Origin: an uncultured Clostridia bacterium
Lineage (GTDB): Bacteria > Bacillota > Clostridia > Christensenellales > Borkfalkiaceae
Length of the DNA: 10,779 nt
Direction of reading: 5' to 3'
Assembly: GCA_947176485.1 (NCBI GenBank)
Contig: CAMWQS010000048.1
Location: 1 to 10,779 of the forward strand
Under the pieces are notes generated by a model. It was not told where the DNA came from and made no database searches. It saw nothing but the letters and a program-made list of their open reading frames with translations. How positions within the stretch are numbered: position 1 is the stretch's first letter; every line of letters starts with the position of its first letter. This document shows, in pieces, positions 5,061 through 10,779 of this stretch. The position numbers were made by a program, and so were the translations under genes.

Positions 5061-5501
5061 TTAATTAACACATTCTAAACGTATTATTTCTTCATATGGA
5101 ATTCTACTGCGATAACCGTGGCCATTGTTATACGCTAAATCCCACGCATGACCAGGCTTATGAGTGATATTTACTAATTCAAACGCAGAATAATCCTTAT
5201 ATTTTTCAACTACTTCCTTGATAAGTTTTTCGGCACAAAGTTCTATATCGTCCTTATAAGCAAAAATATCAAACTGTATAATTGGCAACCCGCCATATGC
5301 GCAATATTCATTATAAATTTGCGGTACAACAGGTCCAAATTGCCAAGCAAAAAATTCCTCATGGAATAAATATCTTTGAGTTTTTTTATAGTATTCTATC
5401 CAAGTAAAGTATAAAAGTTTTTGTAGCTTAAGATTGCTTACTGGGGCATTGATAGAATTGCTGTATTTAATTATATTTCTTGCGATTATATTAACGCTCA
5501 T
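5061..5501 (-). CDS. Panacea/SocA-like antitoxin-domain protein (DUF4065)
   Basis: The 146-residue protein carries the DUF4065 signature in order: LKLQKLLYF (about 24-32), an aromatic FFAWQFGPVVPQIYNEY block (about 50-66), and a C-terminal THKPGHAWDLAY segment followed by Tyr-Arg-Ser-Arg-Ile-Pro and Tyr-Glu-Glu-Ile. This domain (Panacea, PanA, also SocA/GepA-like) is known to act as an antitoxin paired with very varied toxins, and as an adaptor in some proteolytic systems. I use the ATG at 5499-5501 because AAAGGA lies 8-9 bases upstream; an in-frame TTG at 5522 would place that site inside the coding region. It has its own promoter (5555-5582). It precedes the coiled-coil membrane protein by 20 bases, the antitoxin-first order. 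The AT-rich sequence contrasts with flanking ribosomal genes. Confidence 0.82.
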   Translation of the reverse strand: MSVNIIARNIIKYSNSINAPVSNLKLQKLLYFTWIEYYKKTQRYLFHEEFFAWQFGPVVPQIYNEYCAYGGLPIIQFDIFAYKDDIELCAEKLIKEVVEKYKDYSAFELVNITHKPGHAWDLAYNNGHGYRSRIPYEEIIRLECVN

Positions 5502-5554
5502 AAAATTTTTCCTTTGTGTCAATCTTTGTTTTCAAATAATAATCCCCTACTTTT

Positions 5555-5582
5555 ATAATAAACCAAATTTTTATTTTGTCAA
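5555..5582 (-). promoter_or_regulatory. Promoter of the DUF4065/membrane-protein operon
   Basis: On the minus strand a perfect TTGACA (5577-5582) precedes TATTAT (5555-5560) with 16 bases between. The start site would be about 47 bases before the ATG at 5501. The pair is therefore transcribed independently of the upstream ribosomal operon. Confidence 0.7.
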
Positions 5583-5839
5583 CATTATATCAATTTTTTT
5601 TAAATAAAATGTGTCATTTTTTTTATAAAATGCAATTATTTTGACGAAAATAGGCTTCCATTCATTTTGTGTAGCTATTATATAATATGTTGCAGGTTGA
5701 AAAAAATATAAGGGTCTTGCCGTATTTTTTACTCCCACTGAGGCTCGGCATACGAGCCGTTTTCAGTATAATTTCTCCCCAAATCGTTCGTAATCGTGTC
5801 CGTATCAATAATATCCCACTCTATTACTTCAACAAAGTT
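5583..5839. other. Long spacer between rplA terminator and the DUF4065 promoter; no established gene
   Basis: This stretch is AT-rich and holds no recognised gene. On the plus strand there is a TATAAT (5681-5686) without a good -35 box. A hairpin follows with ACTGA/TCAGT outer and GGCTCG/CGAGCC inner pairs (about 5737-5768), and GTTGAA (about 5696-5701) can pair with TTCAAC (5828-5833). A plus-strand transcript running to the hairpin at 5840-5869 would be about 180 bases, a plausible small RNA size. On the minus strand a 41-codon frame (5729-5854) ends in SYAEPQWE but starts inside the terminator without a ribosome binding site. It may be chance or the tail of a lost gene. Confidence 0.35.
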
Positions 5840-5869
5840 AAAAGCGCAGAGCATGTGCTCCGCGCTTTT
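5840..5869. terminator. Terminator after rplA, usable on both strands
   Basis: The inverted repeat has AAAAGCGC outer and GAGC/GCTC inner pairing with one mismatch or G-U pair and loop ATGT. On the minus strand it starts 11 bases after the rplA stop and ends with TTTT. On the plus strand it ends with TTTTTCGTTTC. It separates the rplKA operon from the accessory block. Confidence 0.75.
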
Positions 5870-5880
5870 TCGTTTCTATT

Positions 5881-6570
5881 TTAACCTTTATTATAAGTTA
5901 CCTTTACGCCGGGACCCATCGTTGCGGACAAGGTTACGGACTTAATGTACTGACCTTTTGCCGCAGCGGGTTTAGCCTTGACGATTGCTTCCATAAGTGC
6001 GTTGAAGTTTTCGGTGAGCTTTTCTACGCCGAATGACTTCTTGCCGATGGGGCAGTGAATAATTGCGGTTTTGTCAAGACGGTACTCAACTTTACCTGCT
6101 TTAACTTCCTTAACTGCCTTAGCAACGTCCATGGTAACCGTACCGGACTTGGGGTTGGGCATCAAGCCCTTGGGGCCGAGGATACGACCGATACGACCAA
6201 CCATACCCATCATGTCGGGGGTGGTAATCATAACATCGAAGTCGAACCAGTTCTGCGACTGAATGCGCTGAATAGTTTCTTCTGCGCCTACGTAATCGGC
6301 GCCCGCAGCCGTAGCCGCGTCCGCCTTGTCGCCCTTCGCGATAACTAAAACCTTCTTCGTCTTGCCGGTGCCGTTGGGAAGAACGAGCACACCGCGGACC
6401 TGTTGGTCAGCTTGACGGGGGTCAACGCCGAGACGAACGTGAAGCTCGATGGTTTCGTCGAACTTTGCCTTAGCGGTATCAACTACTATCTTTGCAGCCT
6501 CGTTAAGGTCGTAGGATTTAGAGCGGTCGTACGATTTAATGCTTTCTGCGTATTTCTTTGCAAGTTTCAT
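5881..6570 (-). CDS. rplA: Ribosomal protein L1
   Basis: L1 forms the mobile stalk of the large subunit that guides E-site tRNA release, and represses its own operon by binding mRNA. The 229 residues match the usual length. Seen are the N-terminal KKYAESIKSYD, the ELHVRLGVDPRQADQQVRG strand, the GPKGLMPNPKSGTVT loop typical of L1, and a C-terminal SVTLSATMGPGVKV. The ATG at 6570 has a GGGGG-containing site upstream and lies 14 bases after the rplK stop. It is the last gene of the operon, followed by a hairpin at 5840-5869. In most Bacillota rplJ would follow closely; here a 2.6 kb accessory block intervenes. Confidence 0.98.
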   Translation of the reverse strand: MKLAKKYAESIKSYDRSKSYDLNEAAKIVVDTAKAKFDETIELHVRLGVDPRQADQQVRGVLVLPNGTGKTKKVLVIAKGDKADAATAAGADYVGAEETIQRIQSQNWFDFDVMITTPDMMGMVGRIGRILGPKGLMPNPKSGTVTMDVAKAVKEVKAGKVEYRLDKTAIIHCPIGKKSFGVEKLTENFNALMEAIVKAKPAAAKGQYIKSVTLSATMGPGVKVTYNKG

Positions 6571-6584
6571 AATCGCTTACCCCC

Positions 6585-7010
6585 TTATTCCTCTACCGTA
6601 ACGCCCATAGAGCGTGCGGTGCCTTTAACCATCGACTTAGCCGCATCCAAATCGGTGCAGTTTAAGTCGGGCATCTTCGTCTTTGCGATTTCTTCAACCT
6701 GAGCCTTGGTAAGCTTGCCGACCTTATCACGGTTGGGGCGTGCGCTTGCCGTTTCTAACCCTAATGCCTTCTTAATAAGAACGGGCGTAGGGGGCGTTTT
6801 AAGCTCGAAAGTGAAGCTTCTGTCTTGGTAGATGGTTACAACGCAAGGGATGATAAGTCCTGCTTGGGAAGCAGTCTTTGCGTTGAACTCTTTGGTAAAC
6901 CCGGGTATGTTAATACCGTGGGGACCCAGCGTAGAACCTACGGGGGGTGCGGGGGTTGCTTTACCGGCGGGAAGTTGCAATTTAACTACCGCAGTAATCT
7001 TTTTTGCCAT
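6585..7010 (-). CDS. rplK: Ribosomal protein L11
   Basis: L11 binds the GTPase-associated region of 23S rRNA next to L10 and takes part in factor binding. The 141 residues are the standard length. The N-terminal domain has VKLQLPAGKATPAPPVGSTL and the GPHGINIPGFTKEFN motif. The C-terminal RNA-binding domain ends with a Lys-Ser-Met-Val-Lys-Gly-Thr-Ala-Arg-Ser-Met-Gly pattern. GGAGG precedes the ATG by 8 bases. rplK and rplA are separated by only 14 bases, so they are co-translated or nearly so, and a candidate L1-binding hairpin lies upstream. Confidence 0.98.
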   Translation of the reverse strand: MAKKITAVVKLQLPAGKATPAPPVGSTLGPHGINIPGFTKEFNAKTASQAGLIIPCVVTIYQDRSFTFELKTPPTPVLIKKALGLETASARPNRDKVGKLTKAQVEEIAKTKMPDLNCTDLDAAKSMVKGTARSMGVTVEE

Positions 7011-7026
7011 TTTATATATCCTCCGT

Positions 7027-7072
7027 GTGGTTAAACGAATACGCCATAGAAAGATTTAACGTACTCTCCCAC
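7027..7072 (-). promoter_or_regulatory. Candidate L1-binding leader hairpin upstream of rplK
   Basis: On the minus strand GTGGGAG begins a structure in which GTG pairs with CAC and GTTAAA pairs with TTTAAC, leaving an asymmetric internal loop GGAGAGTAC on the 5' side. This resembles the L1 leader that mimics the 23S rRNA site between nusG and rplK in Bacillota. The ribosome binding site of rplK follows at once, so bound L1 could block translation of rplKA. Confidence 0.55.
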
Positions 7073-7085
7073 ATTAATAACTTAA

Positions 7086-7628
7086 TTATTCTTCGATTTT
7101 CTGAACCTGAATGAACTCAACCTCAACATCGGTATTTCTACCGAACATCTGAATGTTGACCTTCGCCTTCTGCGCCGTGGGGTTCATTTCGGTAATAACG
7201 CCTTCAAATCCTTCCAAAGGACCGGAAACGACTTTGACCTTATCGCCCACGCCGAAGTCAGCGTCGATAACTACTTCTTCAAGGCGCATCTTGCGGATTT
7301 CCGCTTCCTTCATCGGGATAGGATAGCCTTGGGGGCCAACGAAGCCCGTTACGCCCCTCGTGTTCGTTACCCAGTACCAAAGCTGGTTCGAGTAAATCAT
7401 TTTAATGAACACGTAGCAAGGTAAAAGCTTCCTTTCGACTATCTTGCGCTTGCCGTTCTTTTCTTCGATAGTCTGCTCCATAGGAATCTTGACGTCGAAA
7501 ATCATACTCTGCAAGTTGTTGTTTTCAATTAAACGCTCCAAGCTGTCCTTCACCATCGACTCGTAACCCGAATACGTGTGAAGAATGTACCAGCAAGGAT
7601 TTTCCGTATCTGCTACCATCGTTGCCAT
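7086..7628 (-). CDS. nusG: Transcription termination/antitermination factor NusG
   Basis: NusG rides on RNA polymerase and modulates pausing, Rho-dependent termination and coupling to translation. The 180-residue protein shows the NGN domain (CWYILHTYSGYE near the start, then RKLLPCYVFIKM and the WYWVTNTRGVTGFVG core) and a C-terminal KOW domain (VGDKVKVVSGPLEGFEGVI, about residues 126-144). The ATG at 7628 lies 3 bases after the secE stop, with GGAG 8 bases upstream inside the end of secE, so the two are translationally coupled. A second ATG three codons later is possible. The length is usual for Bacillota NusG, with no inserted domain. Confidence 0.97.
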   Translation of the reverse strand: MATMVADTENPCWYILHTYSGYESMVKDSLERLIENNNLQSMIFDVKIPMEQTIEEKNGKRKIVERKLLPCYVFIKMIYSNQLWYWVTNTRGVTGFVGPQGYPIPMKEAEIRKMRLEEVVIDADFGVGDKVKVVSGPLEGFEGVITEMNPTAQKAKVNIQMFGRNTDVEVEFIQVQKIEE

Positions 7629-7631
7629 AGG

Positions 7632-7865
7632 TTACGCTCCGATATTCGTTATTACTTTCAAAAGCTCGTTAAGCCCGTAGTTAATGCCCGTTACTACGAC
7701 GAGGAACGCAAGCACGACGACGAGTACGACGCACGTACCCTTAACGACTTTGGGGAAGGTGGGCCAAGTTACCCTTTTAAGTTCTGAAAAAGTTTCTTTC
7801 AGCCTTTTGCCCATTCTTGCTAATCTGTTGGGCTTATTAGCGTCTTGATTTTTTTGGTTTGCCAT
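7632..7865 (-). CDS. secE: Preprotein translocase subunit SecE
   Basis: SecE is the small clamp subunit of the SecYEG channel. The 77 residues are the compact Gram-positive form: a basic N-terminus (NRLARMGKRLKETFSELKRV), the conserved amphipathic segment ending in Thr-Trp-Pro-Thr, and one membrane helix (about 43-65). AGGGGGGA lies upstream of the ATG. It sits 21 bases after rpmG and is followed closely by nusG, the conserved gene order. Confidence 0.97.
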   Translation of the reverse strand: MANQKNQDANKPNRLARMGKRLKETFSELKRVTWPTFPKVVKGTCVVLVVVLAFLVVVTGINYGLNELLKVITNIGA

Positions 7866-7886
7866 AAGACAAATCCCCCCTAACTC

Positions 7887-8054
7887 TTATTTTGATTCTT
7901 TATGCTCCGTGTGCTTCTTGCAGAAAGGGCAATACTTTGACATCGTGAGTCTGTCGGGGTCGTTACGCTTATTTTTGTAACTGTCGTAGTTGCGGTGTTT
8001 GCACTCCGTGCACTCGAAAGTTATCTTGGTTCTCACATCTGCTTTCTTAGCCAT
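7887..8054 (-). CDS. rpmG: Ribosomal protein L33, zinc-binding (C+) form
   Basis: This short gene encodes 55 residues: MAKKADVRTKITFECTECKH, then a basic stretch, then YCPFCKKHTEHKE. The two CxxC pairs (Cys-Thr-Glu-Cys and Cys-Pro-Phe-Cys) mark the zinc-containing form of L33, a small protein near the E site of the large subunit. GGAG lies 10-11 bases upstream of the ATG. It is the first gene of the rpmG-secE-nusG-rplK-rplA operon, the common Bacillota order. Confidence 0.96.
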   Translation of the reverse strand: MAKKADVRTKITFECTECKHRNYDSYKNKRNDPDRLTMSKYCPFCKKHTEHKESK

Positions 8055-8106
8055 TTTGGAAAAACTCCGTACAAAAAAATTACACCCCCAAATTGAGTGC
8101 TAATTG

Positions 8107-8135
8107 AGTTTAACACGAAAAACAAGGCTTGTCAA
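8107..8135 (-). promoter_or_regulatory. Promoter of the rpmG-secE-nusG-rplKA operon
   Basis: On the minus strand, a perfect TTGACA (8130-8135) and TAAACT (8107-8112) are separated by 17 bases, with a TG one base before the -10 (extended -10). Around the start site the plus-strand octamer AATTGAGT occurs twice, 11 bases apart. Confidence 0.65.
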
Positions 8136-8202
8136 CTGCTTTTCAAGTTTTTCGCAAAAAATCTTTGCTATTTAAAAGTTAAGCATTGCCTAAATATTAA
8201 GC

Positions 8203-8230
8203 TTTACATAAAGTATTGCTTTATTATAAG
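8203..8230 (+). promoter_or_regulatory. Promoter of the small Cys protein gene
   Basis: TTTACA (8203-8208) and TATAAG (8225-8230) are 16 bases apart. The expected start site lies about 13 bases before the ATG at 8250, leaving just enough leader for the GGGAGA ribosome binding site. Confidence 0.6.
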
Positions 8231-8249
8231 TTTATGGGAGAAATTCAAT

Positions 8250-8516
8250 ATGGACAAATCTTGTTATACTTGTAAATATTACAGAGAACACTACTTAAAA
8301 AAAGGCTCTAGGTTATATCCGATTGGCGGACACTGCGTCAATTTTACTTTGACCGCGCATAAAAGAAAAACTTACAACCCAAACAACGACTGTAAATTTT
8401 GGGAAAGCGGAGACCATCAAAAAGAAGAACGCCGCGATAAAATAGAAAACACTTTAACAAAAATGCAAAAAAGCCTCGAAGAAATCGCGCTGATTTTAAA
8501 AGACGATAGCAAATAG
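8250..8516 (+). CDS. Small zinc-ribbon-like protein with C-terminal coiled coil
   Basis: The 88-residue protein is not a family I can name. The first 52 residues carry C5-x2-C8, C29 and C48, beginning SCYTCKYYREH, and ending with Cys-Lys-Phe-Trp. Four cysteines in this order suggest a zinc site. Residues about 56-84 are charged and helical with hydrophobic residues at coiled-coil spacing. I chose the ATG at 8250 because GGGAGA lies 8 bases upstream and a promoter ends at 8230; an earlier in-frame start at 8097 would lie upstream of that promoter in noncoding DNA. Its N-terminal pattern is like that of the CFI-box protein at 3212-3697. It converges on secB and ends in TAG. Confidence 0.7.
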   Translation: MDKSCYTCKYYREHYLKKGSRLYPIGGHCVNFTLTAHKRKTYNPNNDCKFWESGDHQKEERRDKIENTLTKMQKSLEEIALILKDDSK

Positions 8517-8520
8517 CAAA

Positions 8521-8553
8521 AAGCCCGCCGTGCGGAAAACGCACGGCGGGCTT
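8521..8553. terminator. Bidirectional terminator shared by the small Cys protein and secB genes
   Basis: AAGCCCGCCGTGCG (8521-8534) pairs perfectly with 8540-8553 around a 5-base loop. It is followed by ATTTATTTTA on the plus strand and by a TTTTTGC stretch on the minus strand. It lies between the two convergent stop codons. Confidence 0.9.
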
Positions 8554-8565
8554 ATTTATTTTAAT

Positions 8566-9000
8566 TTAGTTTAAATCGGAACCGGTAGTGAATGCGTACT
8601 GGTCTCTGTCCTCGGGGAAGATGGGGCCCGAGATAACGGGAAGATTCAAGGGTGCAATGTACGCGCTTGCGGTAAGATTGGTAACGGCTGCGCGGAGATA
8701 AGGATAAACGAGCTTGGTTGCCTCGATAACGAACTTTCTTTCGTCGTTCTGGTTTGCAACTTCCTCTACCTCGAATATGCCCACGAGGGTTGCGAGAATA
8801 TCGAAAGGCTTAGGCTCCTCTGCGGTGCTTTCGATTTTAACCGAAAGGGAAACGAAGTTCAGCTTGTCGTTGCCGTTTACCTTTCTAACCTGACGGGAAA
8901 ACTGAGGCTTAATATCCAGCTTGTCCTCGCCGTTGAGTTTTACTCTGTTAAGCTTAAAGGTAAGCTCCTCAGCGGTAATGCCCTTGAAATCTATTTTCAT
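8566..9000 (-). CDS. secB: SecB-like protein-export chaperone
   Basis: The 144-residue protein matches the SecB fold in pattern. A beta-rich N-terminal part leads to LNFVSLSVKIES, the Phe-Asp-Ile-Leu-Ala-Thr-Leu-Val-Gly-Ile-Phe strand (66-76), then VYPYLRAAVTNLTASAYIAP followed by Leu-Asn-Leu-Pro-Val-Ile, which is the best conserved helix-and-loop of SecB. SecB holds unfolded precursors for SecA and the Sec channel. It is standard in Proteobacteria and patchy in Bacillota, so this may be a solitary SecB-like protein with another client set. No toxin-antitoxin partner lies next to it: the neighbours are RNase G, divergent, and a small Cys protein, convergent. AAAGGAG supports the ATG. Confidence 0.8.
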   Translation of the reverse strand: MKIDFKGITAEELTFKLNRVKLNGEDKLDIKPQFSRQVRKVNGNDKLNFVSLSVKIESTAEEPKPFDILATLVGIFEVEEVANQNDERKFVIEATKLVYPYLRAAVTNLTASAYIAPLNLPVISGPIFPEDRDQYAFTTGSDLN

Positions 9001-9070
9001 AATTAACTCCTTTAACCGTTGCGCCGGGCGTCCCCCGTGCGCGGTAATTTCATATTTAATTTATAAACCA

Positions 9071-9099
9071 AGTATAAACCTTTTAAGCACAAAAGTCAA
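9071..9099 (-). promoter_or_regulatory. Promoter of secB
   Basis: On the minus strand, TTGACT (9094-9099) and TATACT (9071-9076) are exactly 17 bases apart. The leader of about 65 bases includes a GC-rich stretch (about 9019-9042) with small self-complementary segments, unlike the AT-rich surroundings. Confidence 0.75.
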
Positions 9100-9127
9100 T
9101 AATCGTTGCGTTTTAACGCGTTTTTTA

Positions 9128-9156
9128 TTGATAATTTTTCATTTAATATATATAAT
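9128..9156 (+). promoter_or_regulatory. Promoter of the RNase G gene
   Basis: TTGATA (9128-9133) and a perfect TATAAT (9151-9156) are 17 bases apart. The start site near 9163 leaves a short leader that carries AGGAGG (9173-9178). Confidence 0.8.
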
Positions 9157-9186
9157 GTAAAAGCAATTCTTTAGGAGGCGTCCGTT

Positions 9187-10680
9187 TTGGGAAAGAAAAC
9201 CATATACTTTGACAGCTATTGCGGCTACACTGTCGCCGTGATTTGCGAAAACGGAAAAGTTACCGAGTTCAATTTCGAAAAACAGAAAAAGGTTTGCGCC
9301 GTGGGCAATATCTACAAAGGCAAGGTCGAAAGCGTTTTAAACGGTATGCAAGCGGCTTTCGTCAACTGCGGGTTAGGGCGCAACTGCTACCTCTCCGCCG
9401 AGGACTTCACTCCCGACAGCGAGAAGTACGAGGGCGCAACCGCCGGCGAATACACCTTCCCCGACCTTAAAGAGGGCGACGAGATAATCGTTCAGGTCGT
9501 GAAGCTTCCCGTCGGCAAGAAGGGCGCAAAGGTAACCACCCACCTTTCCTTCGTCGGCAATTATCTTATCTATCTGCCCGACTCCCCCTTCGTCGGCGTT
9601 TCGCGCAAGATAGACGACGAGGAGCTACGCGCCAACCTTGCCAACACGGCAAAGCGTTTAAAGCAAGACAACGAGGGACTCGTTATTCGCACCGCCGCCC
9701 CCTACGCAAGGCAAAACAGCCTTAAACAGGAATATACCTACCTTCAAACCTTATACGGCGAAATTGCCGAAAAGGCAAAAGCCGCAAAGGTCGGGCAGCT
9801 GCTTTACACCGACGACTTCCTGACGGTGCGCGTTTTAAGGGACGTGCTCTCCCGCGACGTAGACAAAATAGTAGTCGGCAACGCCGCGCATAAAGAGTAT
9901 ATCGATAACCTTATGGGGCTGTATCCCGTCGAAACGCGCCGCCCCGTCGTTCTGCACGATACGGGCAAGGATATGATACACGAGGAAGGTCTTTCGCAAC
10001 AGATACTTGCAATCACCTCCCCCCGCGTCGATTTGGAAAACGGCGGTTACATAATCATTGAAAAGACCGAGGCGTTGACGGTAATCGACGTAAACACCGG
10101 CAAGTTCACGGGCGACTATAACCTTGAACAGACCGTCTACCACACCAACCTTCTTGCCGCGGCGGAAATCGCAAGGCAAGTTAAGCTTAGAAACATCGGC
10201 GGAATAGTCGTCGTAGACTTCATAGATATGAACAGTGTATCGCACAACCGCGCCCTCGTCGAGGAATTCGAAAGGCTTTTAAAAGCCGACAAGGCAAAGT
10301 GCGTGGTATCGCCCATGTCGCAGTTCGGGCTCGTGGAGTTCACGCGCAAGCGCATAGGCGCAACCCCTTTAAGCCTTATGGTCAAGCCGTGCAAGTACTG
10401 CAACGTGGCGGGCTACACTATGGCGGTCGAATTCCTCTTAATCGGGCTTAGGGCAAAGCTTTTAAGTGCCGTCGTCGACGGTGCAACGGCGATACGGCTC
10501 GACATGAACAATGAGGTTTTAAACAAGCTTTTAAGCTGGGAAGAGCTGTTGTCCGACTTGAAGGAACACGCGGCGGGCGTAGAAATTTACGCCGTCCCGC
10601 ACCGCACCTACCACGAAGAACAAATCAATATCCGCTTGAACGAGTTCGATATACCGTTTGACGCGGTGAAAATAGTTTAA
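9187..10680 (+). CDS. rng: Ribonuclease G (RNase E/G family)
   Basis: This family of endonucleases cuts single-stranded, 5'-monophosphate RNA in rRNA maturation and mRNA decay. The 497 residues are the length of RNase G, without the long RNase E tail. An S1 RNA-binding domain lies at about 37-125 (GNIYKGKVESVLNGMQAAFV). The catalytic DNase-I-like part has Asp301 in TVIDVNTGKF and Asp344 in VVVDFIDMN, matching the two metal-binding Asp of the family. A zinc-link Cys402-x2-Cys405 follows, in PCKYC. Arg-rich QFGLVEFTRKR is also typical. The start is TTG at 9187-9189, chosen because AGGAGG ends 8 bases upstream. It diverges from secB, and a strong terminator follows. Confidence 0.95.
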   Translation: MGKKTIYFDSYCGYTVAVICENGKVTEFNFEKQKKVCAVGNIYKGKVESVLNGMQAAFVNCGLGRNCYLSAEDFTPDSEKYEGATAGEYTFPDLKEGDEIIVQVVKLPVGKKGAKVTTHLSFVGNYLIYLPDSPFVGVSRKIDDEELRANLANTAKRLKQDNEGLVIRTAAPYARQNSLKQEYTYLQTLYGEIAEKAKAAKVGQLLYTDDFLTVRVLRDVLSRDVDKIVVGNAAHKEYIDNLMGLYPVETRRPVVLHDTGKDMIHEEGLSQQILAITSPRVDLENGGYIIIEKTEALTVIDVNTGKFTGDYNLEQTVYHTNLLAAAEIARQVKLRNIGGIVVVDFIDMNSVSHNRALVEEFERLLKADKAKCVVSPMSQFGLVEFTRKRIGATPLSLMVKPCKYCNVAGYTMAVEFLLIGLRAKLLSAVVDGATAIRLDMNNEVLNKLLSWEELLSDLKEHAAGVEIYAVPHRTYHEEQINIRLNEFDIPFDAVKIV

Positions 10681-10686
10681 TAAAAT

Positions 10687-10719
10687 AAGCGGCGCGGGCT
10701 AATTAAGCCCGCGCCGCTT
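10687..10719 (+). terminator. Terminator after RNase G
   Basis: AAGCGGCGCGGGCT (10687-10700) pairs perfectly with 10706-10719 around a 5-base loop. The T-run after it is interrupted, but the stem is very strong and lies 7 bases after the stop codon. Confidence 0.85.
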
Positions 10720-10779
10720 TCAAGTTTGATTTGTGTTTAGTTTGTTCCACACCAAGCAATTAAGATACTTAAATTAAAC

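Noticed and set aside
5502..5522. TTG at 5522 as start of the DUF4065 protein
   Set aside because: The ribosome binding site AAAGGA would lie inside the coding sequence; the ATG at 5501 fits that site.
5690..5870. 6S RNA gene
   Set aside because: The size and end-pairing are suggestive, but the long paired arms and central open bubble of 6S RNA cannot be drawn convincingly.
5687..5884. 65-codon plus-strand frame downstream of rplA
   Set aside because: No ribosome binding site, runs through the terminator hairpin into the end of rplA, and resembles nothing.
8097..8249. Longer N-terminus for the small Cys protein, from 8097
   Set aside because: It would start upstream of the promoter at 8203-8230, lacks a good ribosome binding site, and adds AT-rich low-information residues.
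1..10779. CRISPR array, tRNA or rRNA genes, transposase or integrase
   Set aside because: No regularly spaced repeats, no cloverleaf or rRNA motifs, and no recombinase sequence were seen on either strand.

Overview
The window looks like chromosomal DNA from a low-to-moderate GC Bacillota, probably an uncultured member of the Clostridia. This rests on the gene order rpmG-secE-nusG-rplK-rplA, a Bacillota-type L10 leader with an attenuator hairpin, near-consensus sigma-A promoters, strong AGGAGG-type ribosome binding sites with some TTG starts, and an L33 that keeps both CxxC zinc pairs. No genus can be named from sequence reading alone.

Layout from right to left. RNase G (rng, + strand, 9187-10680) diverges from a SecB-like chaperone gene (- strand, 8566-9000). 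A small zinc-ribbon-like protein (+, 8250-8516) converges on secB, and the two share one terminator hairpin. A promoter at 8107-8135 then drives leftward the translation and secretion operon rpmG-secE-nusG-rplK-rplA (8054 to 5881), which ends at a hairpin just after rplA. An L1-type leader hairpin lies between nusG and rplK. The second ribosomal unit, rplJ-rplL (3000 to 2010, - strand), has its own promoter, L10 leader and attenuator. After rplL come a terminator, a structured noncoding stretch, a cyclophilin-like lipoprotein that lacks the usual catalytic residues, and a membrane-anchored DUF2188 protein. rpoB and rpoC, which normally follow rplL, are not there.

The unusual part is the roughly 2.6 kb accessory block between the rplA terminator and the rplJ promoter (about 3190-5840). 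It is AT-rich. It holds (a) a two-gene operon in which a Panacea/SocA-like (DUF4065) antitoxin-type protein precedes a coiled-coil, three-membrane-segment protein, a candidate PanA-PanT type toxin-antitoxin or defence pair; (b) a small XRE-family repressor gene cut by a single in-frame TAG; and (c) a divergent CFI-box C-terminal domain protein, whose promoter -10 lies inside a perfect 24-bp palindrome. A near copy of the palindrome core lies just upstream of the broken repressor. This suggests a repressor/operator switch whose repressor has recently been lost. The best candidate for an undescribed system is the PanA-like/membrane protein pair with its own promoter.
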